A stretch of DNA of 49,456 bases from Deltaproteobacteria bacterium (GTDB lineage Bacteria > SAR324 > NAC60-12): assembly GCA_002716165.1 (NCBI GenBank), contig PAZT01000029.1, positions 1 through 49,456 on the forward strand, in the 5' to 3' direction. A program made the position numbers and the translations under genes. Below the pieces are notes generated by a model that saw only the letters and a program-made list of their open reading frames with translations, was not told the DNA's origin and did not search any database. Below, one piece after another: positions 18,056 through 26,622 of the stretch (the first letter of the stretch is position 1; every line of letters starts with the position of its first letter).

Positions 18056-18490
18056 CTATTTTTCCTCTTTTAAAACTGAGTGACGACTGTATAAGTCCCG
18101 CCACCGAATAGCCCGGCGAGAAGCCTCTCCAAGAGACACTAAAATATCCTGAATTTTAAGTGGTTTTTCAAAGAAATCATATGCACCTTCTTGCATACAT
18201 TGTATTACTCTAGGCAGGGTACTGTGCGATGTCATTACAAAAATCTGCATCAGGGAGTTCATTTTTTTTATTTCTACTAACAATTCTAATCCACTCATTT
18301 CGCCCATCATAATATCAGTTATCACAACGTGAAAAAAACTTCGCTGTAATGTATTAAGAGCCTCCTCAGCGCTTTTAGCAGTGTTTACGTGAAATCCTTC
18401 TTTCTCTAGTGATTGTCGGAGAACCAAAAGTATGTTTTCATCGTCATCAACAATCAAAATGCTTAATTTAGGTTCAGTTGCGTTTACCAT
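18056..18490 (-). CDS. Single-domain response regulator (CheY-like receiver)
   Basis: A 144-aa receiver with the acidic pocket DDDEN (15-19), phospho-acceptor D59 in VVITDIMM, the switch T87 in VMTSHS and K109 in DFFEKPL. No DNA-binding or enzymatic output domain follows; the last 30 residues form a charged helix. No histidine kinase is in the window, so its partner is unknown. It lies 21 bases downstream of the TrpC-like gene on the same strand and is convergent with ispB. Confidence 0.88.
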   Translation of the reverse strand: MVNATEPKLSILIVDDDENILLVLRQSLEKEGFHVNTAKSAEEALNTLQRSFFHVVITDIMMGEMSGLELLVEIKKMNSLMQIFVMTSHSTLPRVIQCMQEGAYDFFEKPLKIQDILVSLGEASRRAIRWRDLYSRHSVLKEEK

Positions 18491-18511
18491 AGTGAGTTTA
18501 TCAGGTTAATA

Positions 18512-19354
18512 TTAGTTTACTACTTCTGTCAAAGATCTTAAAAATTCTATACGGTTGCGAGCTTTCATGGCAGCATTACCAATTAAAGCCGCGTCACAAG
18601 GAATATTCAAAATGCATTTAACATCTTCAGGAGAGTTAATACAACTGGCGCTGATCAAAAGTTTCCCTGGCTGTTTCTTCCATGATCTTAACTCAGAATA
18701 GCGTTCCCACCATTCTAAAATTACATTAATGCTACCTTTTTCGTAATTCTCATTAGGTTCTTCTGGAATTGATGCGATAGGTCTGTTATTTATCATCAAA
18801 ATATCTGGGTTAACACCAAGTACTTTTGGAAGTTCATTCTCAACAGAACATTCAACTACGGCATTAAGGCCAATATCTTCAGCTTCTGTTACAATTTTTG
18901 ATAATTCTGTTTGATTAAAATAATATGCTAAAATTAAAGCTGCACTTGCTCCACGTAACCGGCCTTCCAATAGTTGATAAGAATTAATTATGAACTCTTT
19001 ATGCAATAAGGGCAATTTTGTAACTTTTGAAACATTTTCAAGATTACTCAGGGAACCACCAAACCATGTTTGATCGGTTAAAACAGAAATTGCTTTTGCA
19101 CCTCCGTGTTCAAATTCTTTGATTAGAGTTTCAATTTCAAGTTTATTTACATTTATGCGTCCTGGTGCTCTGGCCTTTACTTCCACTATGAGTGAAATTG
19201 GCTCTCCTTGATTGCGGATTAGTCTTTTGCGAAAATCGGGAGCTTTTTCAAGATTATTAACTTCAGAGAGCAAATGATCTTTTTTTATTGTTTTTTGGCG
19301 ATTTAAAACCTCTTCTTGTTTTAATTCACGAAGTTTATCTAAAAAAGTTCTCAC
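18512..19354 (-). CDS. Indole-3-glycerol phosphate synthase homologue with altered active site
   Basis: A 280-aa TIM-barrel of the TrpC family, normally closing the indole ring in tryptophan synthesis. Family motifs are present in order: IVEVK (E58, K60), LTDQTWFGGS, LPLLHKEFI (catalytic K119), VVECS (E168), INNR (N189/N190). However, the phosphate-binding KxSPS is KARAPG, and the ESGI motif near the C terminus is ASCI (A236, C238), losing the glutamate and glycine conserved in the family; VGEALM is IGNAAM. Start is GTG. It stands apart from any trp genes and next to a receiver gene. It could be a true but divergent TrpC or a paralogue with a new substrate. Confidence 0.7.
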   Translation of the reverse strand: MRTFLDKLRELKQEEVLNRQKTIKKDHLLSEVNNLEKAPDFRKRLIRNQGEPISLIVEVKARAPGRINVNKLEIETLIKEFEHGGAKAISVLTDQTWFGGSLSNLENVSKVTKLPLLHKEFIINSYQLLEGRLRGASAALILAYYFNQTELSKIVTEAEDIGLNAVVECSVENELPKVLGVNPDILMINNRPIASIPEEPNENYEKGSINVILEWWERYSELRSWKKQPGKLLISASCINSPEDVKCILNIPCDAALIGNAAMKARNRIEFLRSLTEVVN

Positions 19355-19673
19355 AGGAATTCAATCAAATTAATCTTTTTAAAGTATCTTTTTCAGTGAG
19401 TGAGAAAAAAAATCACTCTTTTTAAACAACCAGCATGCCTTTGAACAACTTCCGATTCAAGCAAAATTTTGTCAATTCTTAAATTATTGTTATAATTTTT
19501 GATCTAAATATTTAAAATGGTTTAAACAGTCTTTAACAAGCATTTTTTCAATTTATTAAAAAACAAAAAATTATTTGTGGTCTGTAACTTGCAGCATTAC
19601 TAATTAATGTCATTACAATACAAAAAATAATTTATTAATTAATTATAAAAATCAATTATTTAGGAGAACAATA
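19355..19673. other. Intergenic region between trpC-like gene and small peptide pair
   Basis: 319 bases of very AT-rich DNA between divergent genes, with no coding frame of note. It holds a weak hairpin (GAGTGA at 19398-19403 and TCACTC at 19413-19418, followed by TTTTT), which could terminate plus-strand transcription although nothing upstream on that strand needs it. The right end holds the putative promoter and ribosome site of the first small peptide. Confidence 0.4.
19589..19619 (+). promoter_or_regulatory. Possible sigma70-type promoter for the small peptide pair
   Basis: TTGCAG at 19589-19594 and TACAAT at 19614-19619 resemble -35 and -10 boxes; the 19-base spacing is longer than ideal. 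The -10-like box lies 54 bases before the first peptide start. AT-rich composition makes chance matches common. Confidence 0.3.
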
Positions 19674-19847
19674 ATGAGTGTTTCACGTGATCAAGTAAAT
19701 GATGCAATGGTTCGTTTTTTAGAACGTGGCGGTTCAATTCGACGCTACGAAAGAGTTGTAGGTGAGCCAATTTTAGGCAGTGATATATGGCTTACAGAAG
19801 ATACCATGGAGCTGATAGAAACTAATGACTCTGATTTCTGGGGCTAA
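19674..19847 (+). CDS. 57-aa small protein, member 1 of a paralogous pair
   Basis: Encodes 57 residues starting MSVSRDQVNDAMVRFLERGG and ending DTMELIETNDSDFWG. It has AGGAG nine bases before the ATG (AGGAGAACAATA), a much better ribosome site than most genes in the window. The next ORF encodes a related protein: both share VSxxxxNDAMxRF near the start and TMELIETxDSDFxG at the very end, while the centre (about residues 17-43) is different. No signal peptide, no cysteine, no membrane segment. Family unknown. Precursor peptide, small regulatory subunit or toxin-like peptide are all open. Confidence 0.75.
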   Translation: MSVSRDQVNDAMVRFLERGGSIRRYERVVGEPILGSDIWLTEDTMELIETNDSDFWG

Positions 19848-19942
19848 TTAATTTATACAAAACTTGCTATAAACTAAATCTGACAAATCAATAATCTTAT
19901 AGTTTAAAGTATTTCTTCAAAAGAGAAGAATCAGGAGTAAAA

Positions 19943-20101
19943 ATGGGTGTTTCCAGTGAAAAAATCAATGATGCAATGGCACGATTTATAATGAGCAGAT
20001 ACCAGCGTACAGTCCATGTACCTGATATGAGAAGTGGATTAGTATTCTCCCAGAATACCATGGAGCTTATTGAAACGCATGATTCTGATTTTCTGGGATA
20101 A
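19943..20101 (+). CDS. 52-aa small protein, member 2 of a paralogous pair
   Basis: Encodes 52 residues, MGVSSEKINDAMARF at the start and NTMELIETHDSDFLG at the end, paralogous to the ORF at 19674. The centre (MSRYQRTVHVPDMRSGLV) is shorter by five residues and unlike its partner. AGGAG lies six bases before the ATG. It follows the first ORF by 95 bases, which contain a 7-bp inverted repeat (TAAACTA 19870-19876, TAGTTTA 19900-19906). Conservation of both ends with a changed middle indicates selection on protein sequence and argues against chance. Function unknown. Confidence 0.75.
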   Translation: MGVSSEKINDAMARFIMSRYQRTVHVPDMRSGLVFSQNTMELIETHDSDFLG

Positions 20102-20325
20102 GATTTCTTAAAAAGACCTTATTCTAAAATTCCATTACAATTTGTTTGGTTTGTAGTTGAAGTATGTAAATGATAAAACATTTTCCACTGTGAATTCATT
20201 ATATACTTACTATTAGCCAGAATCTTTAAAGCAGATGAAAATGTGTTTTTTCTTAGAATCATGACTTAATTTAAGAAATATAACTCGGCAAAGTTATCAC
20301 AAATTTTTTAGCCCTAAAAAATCTG

Positions 20326-22554
20326 TTAGACACTTCTCTGGGACTGTTCAAATAATTTCCAGCAAATAATAGGAATTTCTTTTAGTATGTCAGTATTATT
20401 GATGCTATAAACTTTTGCTTTTGTAAATGCTTGAGCGTTTTTTTTTCTAATTTTGCTCTTAATTATTTTTTCTCCTCCCCAAAAGTCTCCTTTTGAAATA
20501 AGATGCTTTTTTGAAGAGGTGTTACTTTGCATACCATTAAGCTCAATTTTACCTTCCTTAACTAACATTAGTCCATCATAAACTATTTTCTCACCTTTTG
20601 AGTAATTTTTGAGTGTCATATTTTGTGCAATTTGACTCTGAACCGGTGATGAAATTGATTCCCCAAATAACCAAGTTTGTTGAAGAAACTCGGTGATTTC
20701 ATGGGTTTTTTTAAGTTGTTCCATCAATTTGTTTCGATGTACAAACTCTTTGAACAAAATTTCTGGAATTCTTAATGTTTCAATGTGACTTAATGCACGG
20801 TATATCCCAGTACTTTTAAGGCCAAACAGAACTGCAAGGTCTCCTATAAGAGTTCCGCTTGATAACTGATAACTCGTTTTTTCTTCTGAAGAAAGGAATT
20901 CTGCAACACCGGTCAGCACTAGAAAGGCATGATCTGGGATTTCCTTATCCTTTAACAAAATTGTTCCGGGACTGACTAGCTCACGTTTGCAATTAAGCAG
21001 CATATGTATTTCACCTTCTTCAACGTTCGGATAATATCCCTTGAGGTAAGAACCTCCAAATTCAAGAGAATAATCTTCATGACCTTCAATTAAAACATCA
21101 GTGCTACCAAAAGTTACCCCACATCCAATTAACTGTTCTTCCTTTGATAGCTTATGGGCGGTGTGAGCTAATATGATTTTTTCTGATTTGTCATCCTTGA
21201 AATCATTAGCTTTGCCGTGAATAATTCCTCCCCCGATATCAATTTTCTTTACTTGGACCGGAAGTAGGTAATCTTTCCAGACCTTATTCTTTAATTTTTT
21301 GCTTATTCCTGGTTTTTTCTTATTTTCCTCGAGCATCTTATTAAGTACATCATGAGATGCTACATCCGCTAAATGTGCGTAAGTCGCATACCCGGTTTCC
21401 CAAAGTGTCCTGAAGAAGAGGATATTTGTTTCAACGGGATGAGGTGAATATACTGGCTTTACTTCAAGTCCATCAATATTGTTCCATTCATCAAACTCAA
21501 GGTCGCAAACATCGAAATATTCTGCAAATGTACTTTCCTCAATTGACATAAGTGAAGATAATTTTTTTGTCACTGAGGCACGCACCATTTGAGTGGAATA
21601 GTATTTAATTTTATGGTTTGTGTGGATAAGTGTGGTAAGTCCAGCAAAATGATCATCATGGGAGTGTGTATGAAAAATTCCTTCTACTTCATTTACATCA
21701 ACGCCAATGGCATTGAGTGTATGCGCAATGTTAGGGCCAACATCAATTAGAAAGATTTTCCCTTGAAAGCAAATAACACTTGCCATACAGGGACGATCAA
21801 TATCCCAGCCGTCCCCCTCTCCGGTATGGACCACTGAAAAATAATCACGCTTGAAATAATGATTTTCAAGTTGGTAGGGAGTCTCATAAGTTTCATTTTT
21901 AGCTAGATTCAGATCTATTTCAACAACCTCATCTTTATAAATAAATTCGTAACAGTTTATCCCCTTTCTTACTACTTTAACTCCGTTAATTACTTCTACA
22001 GGTTCATGATCAACAATTACTGAATGCAACAAATCGCTACTAGGTTTTATTTCTCCAAATGCAAAGAATAGCTTTATTCTCATCATCTCTTTTGCTTGCT
22101 CTCTAGGTAAGCCCGAGGCCATAATTTCTTCTAGACTCGTCAAACCATAATTGCCGCTATAAATGTAATTCATCTGAGCATTTACAACGTTTTCTTGTCC
22201 TATTAGTAGAGGTTTTACACCAGTATTATTTGGGTGATTTGGTAGGATCATACCTTGTCGGTAAAGCATCTGTAGTACTGGGAATTCTGCTAAATTTGCA
22301 AAGTCTCCTTTTTGAACACTAAGGTCTGAAAGAAGGATGGCATTAGGTCCCGTTTCATTAGTAATTTTGCCATGGGAATGGTGTTTTTGGTCTGATTCAG
22401 AATTGTTTTCTAATTCATAATCACGAATCTTACCTGCTTTCATCAAGTGTTTGACGCTGTCTGCTGGGCATCCACATAGTACAAACAATTCTGCTTCTGG
22501 AATCTCCAACCAGAAAACGCCAGTAGATATTTTCGTCTTAGAAATTTTTGACAT
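20326..22554 (-). CDS. MBL-fold metallohydrolase with C-terminal cyclic-nucleotide-binding-like domains
   Basis: A 742-aa cytoplasmic protein. Residues 1-250 form an N-terminal region of unknown fold with well-defined blocks (FANLAEFPVLQMLYRQGMIL, GNYGLTS, GEGDGWD). Residues 255-400 hold a metallo-beta-lactamase fold: LIDVGPN strand, then HTHSHDDH (295-302) matching the HxHxDH metal motif, further His in SPHPVET and AHLAD. Residues about 505-615 look like a cNMP-binding domain (PGTILLKDKEIPDHAFLVLTG, GTLIGDLAVLFG), and 635-735 a second, degenerate copy (YSKGEKIVYDGLMLVKEGKIEL). Substrate and ligand unknown. It is convergent with the small peptide pair and 48 bases downstream of the MoaD-like gene on its own strand. 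Confidence 0.75.
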   Translation of the reverse strand: MSKISKTKISTGVFWLEIPEAELFVLCGCPADSVKHLMKAGKIRDYELENNSESDQKHHSHGKITNETGPNAILLSDLSVQKGDFANLAEFPVLQMLYRQGMILPNHPNNTGVKPLLIGQENVVNAQMNYIYSGNYGLTSLEEIMASGLPREQAKEMMRIKLFFAFGEIKPSSDLLHSVIVDHEPVEVINGVKVVRKGINCYEFIYKDEVVEIDLNLAKNETYETPYQLENHYFKRDYFSVVHTGEGDGWDIDRPCMASVICFQGKIFLIDVGPNIAHTLNAIGVDVNEVEGIFHTHSHDDHFAGLTTLIHTNHKIKYYSTQMVRASVTKKLSSLMSIEESTFAEYFDVCDLEFDEWNNIDGLEVKPVYSPHPVETNILFFRTLWETGYATYAHLADVASHDVLNKMLEENKKKPGISKKLKNKVWKDYLLPVQVKKIDIGGGIIHGKANDFKDDKSEKIILAHTAHKLSKEEQLIGCGVTFGSTDVLIEGHEDYSLEFGGSYLKGYYPNVEEGEIHMLLNCKRELVSPGTILLKDKEIPDHAFLVLTGVAEFLSSEEKTSYQLSSGTLIGDLAVLFGLKSTGIYRALSHIETLRIPEILFKEFVHRNKLMEQLKKTHEITEFLQQTWLFGESISSPVQSQIAQNMTLKNYSKGEKIVYDGLMLVKEGKIELNGMQSNTSSKKHLISKGDFWGGEKIIKSKIRKKNAQAFTKAKVYSINNTDILKEIPIICWKLFEQSQRSV

Positions 22555-22602
22555 TTAGATATTCAAAAAACACCCGTATTTTTATTTAAGTTTCAAACTG
22601 GA

Positions 22603-22848
22603 TTAACCTCCACTGACTGGAGGAATCAAGCAATATTCTTCACCATCTATAACTAAAGATGATTTTTCAATATATCTATCCCGATGAGCCAGCCGAGTTG
22701 ATTTTAATATTGGTTCAGCTTGAGGATAATTTTGAGACAGCAATTCAATAACCATCATGGCAGTGCATTCCTCAGGAATTTTTAGCGAAATTGGCTCATC
22801 AGAAATTATTTCTTGGAGCACAGCATAGCAGATCAACTTGATTTCCAC
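22603..22848 (-). CDS. MoaD/ThiS-like beta-grasp sulfur carrier
   Basis: An 81-aa ubiquitin-like protein starting at GTG. It has the beta-grasp pattern IKLICYAVLQEII, a middle helix (AMMVIELLSQNYPQAEP), VIDGEEYCLIPPVSGG and the exposed C-terminal Gly-Gly that is adenylated and thiocarboxylated in MoaD and ThiS. PPVSGG is the usual MoaD ending, so a role as small subunit of molybdopterin synthase is likely (moaC is at 2494). It could instead serve another sulfur-transfer pathway, since no moaE, moeB or moaA is adjacent. It lies 48 bases upstream of the MBL/cNMP gene on the same strand. Confidence 0.82.
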   Translation of the reverse strand: MEIKLICYAVLQEIISDEPISLKIPEECTAMMVIELLSQNYPQAEPILKSTRLAHRDRYIEKSSLVIDGEEYCLIPPVSGG

Positions 22849-23130
22849 AAATCTATAAGATAATGAAAATTAAATGAAAAAAGAATATTTTCAATTTTAA
22901 TTTAAGCTTCTAATGCACTATTAAGAAACTTTATTTTAATACGATATGGCCTCATCTAAATCAGTAAAATAAGCACAACCAGTGAATAATTCAATATCAA
23001 TGGACCGGAGATTATAAAAACTGCTAAAGCAATTCTAAACTTTTGATAATTACATGAAAAACATTTTTTATTAAGCTTTTAAAGAAATAATAAAAATATT
23101 GTTCACAATAGAAGAATATTTCTAAGTCAG

Positions 23131-25608
23131 TCAATTTCTTAAGGTTGCCTGAAACTCATTTGCAAGACGCCTAACAATTTTTTCTCTTATCTTTCCTACT
23201 TCATCGTCTGTAAGTGTTCTGTCGGGTGCCTGAAAAGTAAGTGAGTAAGCCAGACTTTTTTTCCCCTTATCGACCTGTTCGCCTTCATATATATCAAAAA
23301 GAGTGGCTTTTTTAAGCAATGGGTTTCCTGTTTTAAGAATCACAGGTGTAATTTTCTCTAAAGGCATGCCTGCATCAACCACAATAGCCAGATCTTCAAA
23401 AATAGGTGTGTAATTTGAAATTGACTTCATCTGGTAATTTTCAATTCCAAACTTAATGATAAGATCAAGGTCTAGTTCTGCAATACAAACTGGTTGTTCA
23501 GGAAGATTAAAGGTTCCTCTTATTTTTGGATGTAATTCTCCTGCAAAACCTAAAACACTTCCATTTACCAATATATTGGCGCAGCGTCCAGGGTGACAAG
23601 GTAGCTCCCTTGATTTTTCCCAATCAACATCGTCTAAATGTAGTGATTTAAAAAAGTGTTCCAAAACACCCTTAAGGTCAAAGAAGTCATAGTTCCCTTT
23701 GTCCTGATTCAACCAGGAATTTGTATACCTTACTCCGCTCATTAATAAAGATAACCTTTGGGGTTCGTTCGGAAGAATGTTCCCTTTTTGTGGATGAAAA
23801 ACACTTCCAACTTCAAAAGTATTAACTCGGTCTAAAAATCTCAGGTTAGTGCGCGCAGTAATCAATGCCCCAGGCAGCAGAGAACGACGCAGGTGGCTAC
23901 GTTCCTGTGACAGAGGATTTTTAATGGGAACAAATGCATCAAGATCAGCATGTTTTTCCAATTGCAAATCTGCTTCCTCCGTAGGGTCCATAATGGAATA
24001 AGTAATGATTTCGTCCATACCAGAAGACACAAGAATATCTCTCAAGCGTTCTATTCCTTCCAAATTCTGATTTCCACGCTGGGGAGGAAGCTCATCTTTG
24101 ATTAGAGTTGGTGTGAGATTTTCAAATCCATATACTCTTACTATTTCTTCAACAAGATCTGCAGGAATACGAATATCCATACGATGGCTAGGAACAATTA
24201 TTTTTAATATTTTTTTTCCTGAAACTTTAAATTCTAAAGCATTTAAAATTTTTTTAATTTGCTCAACAGTAATATTTATTCCCAATAGACGTTCTACATA
24301 TTTTGGATTAATTTCAAGAGTTACTTCTTCTTTAGGGCTTGGATAAAGGTCACCAGCTATCTCTTCGAGAGTTCCTGAACCATATTCAACAATTAATTCT
24401 GCTGCCCTTAAAGCTGCCCGAAGGGTACCTTCTGGATCAACTTGTTTCCCAAACCTTTCACTTGCTTCTGTACGTAGTTTAAGAATCTGAGAAGTGCGTC
24501 GATTATTGAGAAATTCAAAATTAGCAGCTTCAAGCAAAATATTAGTAGTTTTATCAGTAACTTCTGAATTTTGCCCACCCATTACTCCAGCGATTCCTAA
24601 ATGGCCGACTTCGTCTGTAATCATCAGCATTTCGCTATCAAGTTTGCGTTCAACATTATCCAGTGTGATCATGGATTCGCCTTCTCTAGCGCGACGTATA
24701 GTAATCTTTGGTTTATCACCATTTGTTCTATTGATAAGCTTATCGTAATCGAAAGCATGTAAAGGTTGTCCCAGTTCCATCATCACATAATTAGTTATGT
24801 CAACAATATTATTGATTGGGCGCATTCCGAGACGTAAAAGTCTTTGTTGCATCCAGAATGGAGATGGAGAAATTTCAACGTTACGAATTAATAATGCTGA
24901 ATAGCGGGAACAGATATCTGAAGCATTGATTTCTAGATCAACAAAAGGTGGTTGTTCAAAGACTTTCAATTTTGATAAATCAGGCATAAAACTCTGGTTT
25001 AAATTTTCTTCTGTCATTGCTGCTATTTCTCGTCCTATTCCAAGAATGGAGAGTAAATGACTGAACCCACCTTTGATATCAAAATGCAATACTACATCAC
25101 CTAAATAATCTTTTAGCAAAGTGCCCATTGGCGCATCTTCAGGAAGAATTAGAATGCCTTCGTGGTTTTCACTGAGTCCTAATTCAAGTTCCGAGCAGAG
25201 CATTCCTTCTGATTCAATTCCTCTTATTTTGGCGGATTTAAGCTTTTTAAGAGGATGACCATCATTGTGAGCATCAAAAAGCATCGCTCCTGAAAGGGCT
25301 AGGGCTACTTTTGGAACTGGACTCGGTAGATTACCTTCCATTTGACTGATATTCGGTGCTCCGGTGACAATTGTAATGGGTTTGTCTGCACCAAATTCGA
25401 CATCTACCAGATTTAAATTATCTGCATTAGGATGCTTTCTAATCTCTCTGAGTTCTCCAACAACACAATATTCTCCCCAACTATCACCAATATTTTCTAT
25501 TGATTCAACTTCAAGTCCTGCCGTTGTAAGGCGATCTGCCAACTGGTCAGGTGTTATTTTAATTGAAACAAAATCCCTTATCCAACTTAGGGGAACTTGT
25601 ATTGCCAT
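23131..25608 (-). CDS. pheT: Phenylalanyl-tRNA synthetase beta subunit
   Basis: Large subunit of the alpha2-beta2 enzyme charging tRNA-Phe. The 825-aa protein (family usual about 790-800) contains the N-terminal tRNA-binding EMAP-like domain (YCVVGELREIRKHPNADNL), the B3/B4 editing region (RPINNIVDITNYVMMELGQPLHAFD), the B5 domain (MDIRIPADLVEEIVRVYGF), the synthetase-like core and a C-terminal FDX-ACB anticodon-binding domain (FEDLAIVVD to TLFDIYEGEQVDKGKKSLAYSLTFQ). No pheS lies within reach on either side, so the two subunits are encoded apart. Start ATG; AT-rich 137-base upstream gap. Confidence 0.95.
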   Translation of the reverse strand: MAIQVPLSWIRDFVSIKITPDQLADRLTTAGLEVESIENIGDSWGEYCVVGELREIRKHPNADNLNLVDVEFGADKPITIVTGAPNISQMEGNLPSPVPKVALALSGAMLFDAHNDGHPLKKLKSAKIRGIESEGMLCSELELGLSENHEGILILPEDAPMGTLLKDYLGDVVLHFDIKGGFSHLLSILGIGREIAAMTEENLNQSFMPDLSKLKVFEQPPFVDLEINASDICSRYSALLIRNVEISPSPFWMQQRLLRLGMRPINNIVDITNYVMMELGQPLHAFDYDKLINRTNGDKPKITIRRAREGESMITLDNVERKLDSEMLMITDEVGHLGIAGVMGGQNSEVTDKTTNILLEAANFEFLNNRRTSQILKLRTEASERFGKQVDPEGTLRAALRAAELIVEYGSGTLEEIAGDLYPSPKEEVTLEINPKYVERLLGINITVEQIKKILNALEFKVSGKKILKIIVPSHRMDIRIPADLVEEIVRVYGFENLTPTLIKDELPPQRGNQNLEGIERLRDILVSSGMDEIITYSIMDPTEEADLQLEKHADLDAFVPIKNPLSQERSHLRRSLLPGALITARTNLRFLDRVNTFEVGSVFHPQKGNILPNEPQRLSLLMSGVRYTNSWLNQDKGNYDFFDLKGVLEHFFKSLHLDDVDWEKSRELPCHPGRCANILVNGSVLGFAGELHPKIRGTFNLPEQPVCIAELDLDLIIKFGIENYQMKSISNYTPIFEDLAIVVDAGMPLEKITPVILKTGNPLLKKATLFDIYEGEQVDKGKKSLAYSLTFQAPDRTLTDDEVGKIREKIVRRLANEFQATLRN

Positions 25609-25745
25609 GTTATTCTTGAATAGAGTAAGTGATTATTGAGAATCTTCTAATTTATTGAAAAAATTTTTTTTTCAGAATCAAATTTTTTATGAATAAATAA
25701 AAGATAATTCTCTGGAGAAATGAAGGGAAAAGCAAGACAGAACAG

Positions 25746-26168
25746 TTAACGAATTTGATTGCATTTCATTCTAATATCCTTGAATTGATAAGATTTACGT
25801 TTCCAAATTTCTTTAGAGCGTATTTTTTTTGATACATTCCCTTTTTCTTTGAGATTTTGGAGAAGCTTTCTTTCACCGGGACTGAGAGGTAGATTTGAAC
25901 GAAGTTTAACCCAAATGTTTTGGATAAGCAGTACTTCTTGTTCAAGGTTCATTTCGGGTCTTTTTTTTATTTTTCTTATTATTTTTTCTGCCTCAATTTT
26001 ACATTTTGTTTTTTTATAATGCTTCATAAACATACGGTCTGTGGCATATTCCTGTGATTCAGCAGAATTTCCTCCAGCAAGCAAAAATAATATTAAAATA
26101 GAGTAAAATTTTAAGCAGTAAAATAAGTTTATATTCCTATTCTTTTGTTGTTTTAAATTCTTGCCCAT
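25746..26168 (-). CDS. Small secreted basic hypothetical protein
   Basis: A 140-aa protein with an N-terminal signal (CLKFYSILILFLLAGG followed by NSAESQ, a plausible signal peptidase I site). The mature part is very rich in Lys and Glu and probably helical (EAEKIIRKIKKR, LSPGERKLLQNLKEKG), with two Cys. No domain recognised. It is upstream of pheT on the same strand with a 137-base gap and has no good ribosome site. Confidence 0.55.
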   Translation of the reverse strand: MGKNLKQQKNRNINLFYCLKFYSILILFLLAGGNSAESQEYATDRMFMKHYKKTKCKIEAEKIIRKIKKRPEMNLEQEVLLIQNIWVKLRSNLPLSPGERKLLQNLKEKGNVSKKIRSKEIWKRKSYQFKDIRMKCNQIR

Positions 26169-26397
26169 TATACTAGTTATTAAATTCTATTCATTTAATT
26201 CTTTCTCAAGTTTCTCAGATACTTGCCGATGTATAGTATAGTTTGATAAGTTTTTACCACATCTAACTTTCAAAAAGCAAATTTAACACCTTTAACTTTG
26301 GTTATATTTTTTCCTTTTGAAATAATTATTTTTTAGATTAAAAAAATGATTAAGTTTTTCACATACTTTTTATTTAATTCGGTGACAGGTTAAACAA

Positions 26398-26622
26398 ATG
26401 ACTCAAACAGAAAAATTATCAGAAAAATTTAGTAAAGCGGTAGGAGTTGATCTCAACAAACAATTTGAGCACCAAGTTTATGGTACTATAATGGAATTGA
26501 TAGATTCTCTAGAAAATAGATTAATTGATAACGAAACTAAAGTTGACTATGCAACGCATATATTTGCAAAAGCGCTCGACGAAATGGTAGATTATCTAGA
26601 GTCACCAAGATTGCTGAACTGA
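26398..26622 (+). CDS. 74-aa helical hypothetical protein
   Basis: Encodes a short acidic protein (MTQTEKLSEKFSKAVGVDLN...) that is probably two or three helices (YGTIMELIDSLENRLIDN, YATHIFAKALDEMVDYLES). No signal, membrane segment or known domain. AGG in GACAGGTTAAACAA, 11 bases before the ATG, is only a weak ribosome site. It stands alone between two minus-strand genes. Its steady amphipathic pattern supports it being real. Confidence 0.55.
   Translation: MTQTEKLSEKFSKAVGVDLNKQFEHQVYGTIMELIDSLENRLIDNETKVDYATHIFAKALDEMVDYLESPRLLN

Noticed and set aside
22956..23078. Minus-strand frame reading like a membrane helix (IALAVFIISGPLIL...)
   Set aside because: It has no ATG, GTG or TTG start after the preceding stop in frame, and AT-rich DNA readily gives hydrophobic runs.
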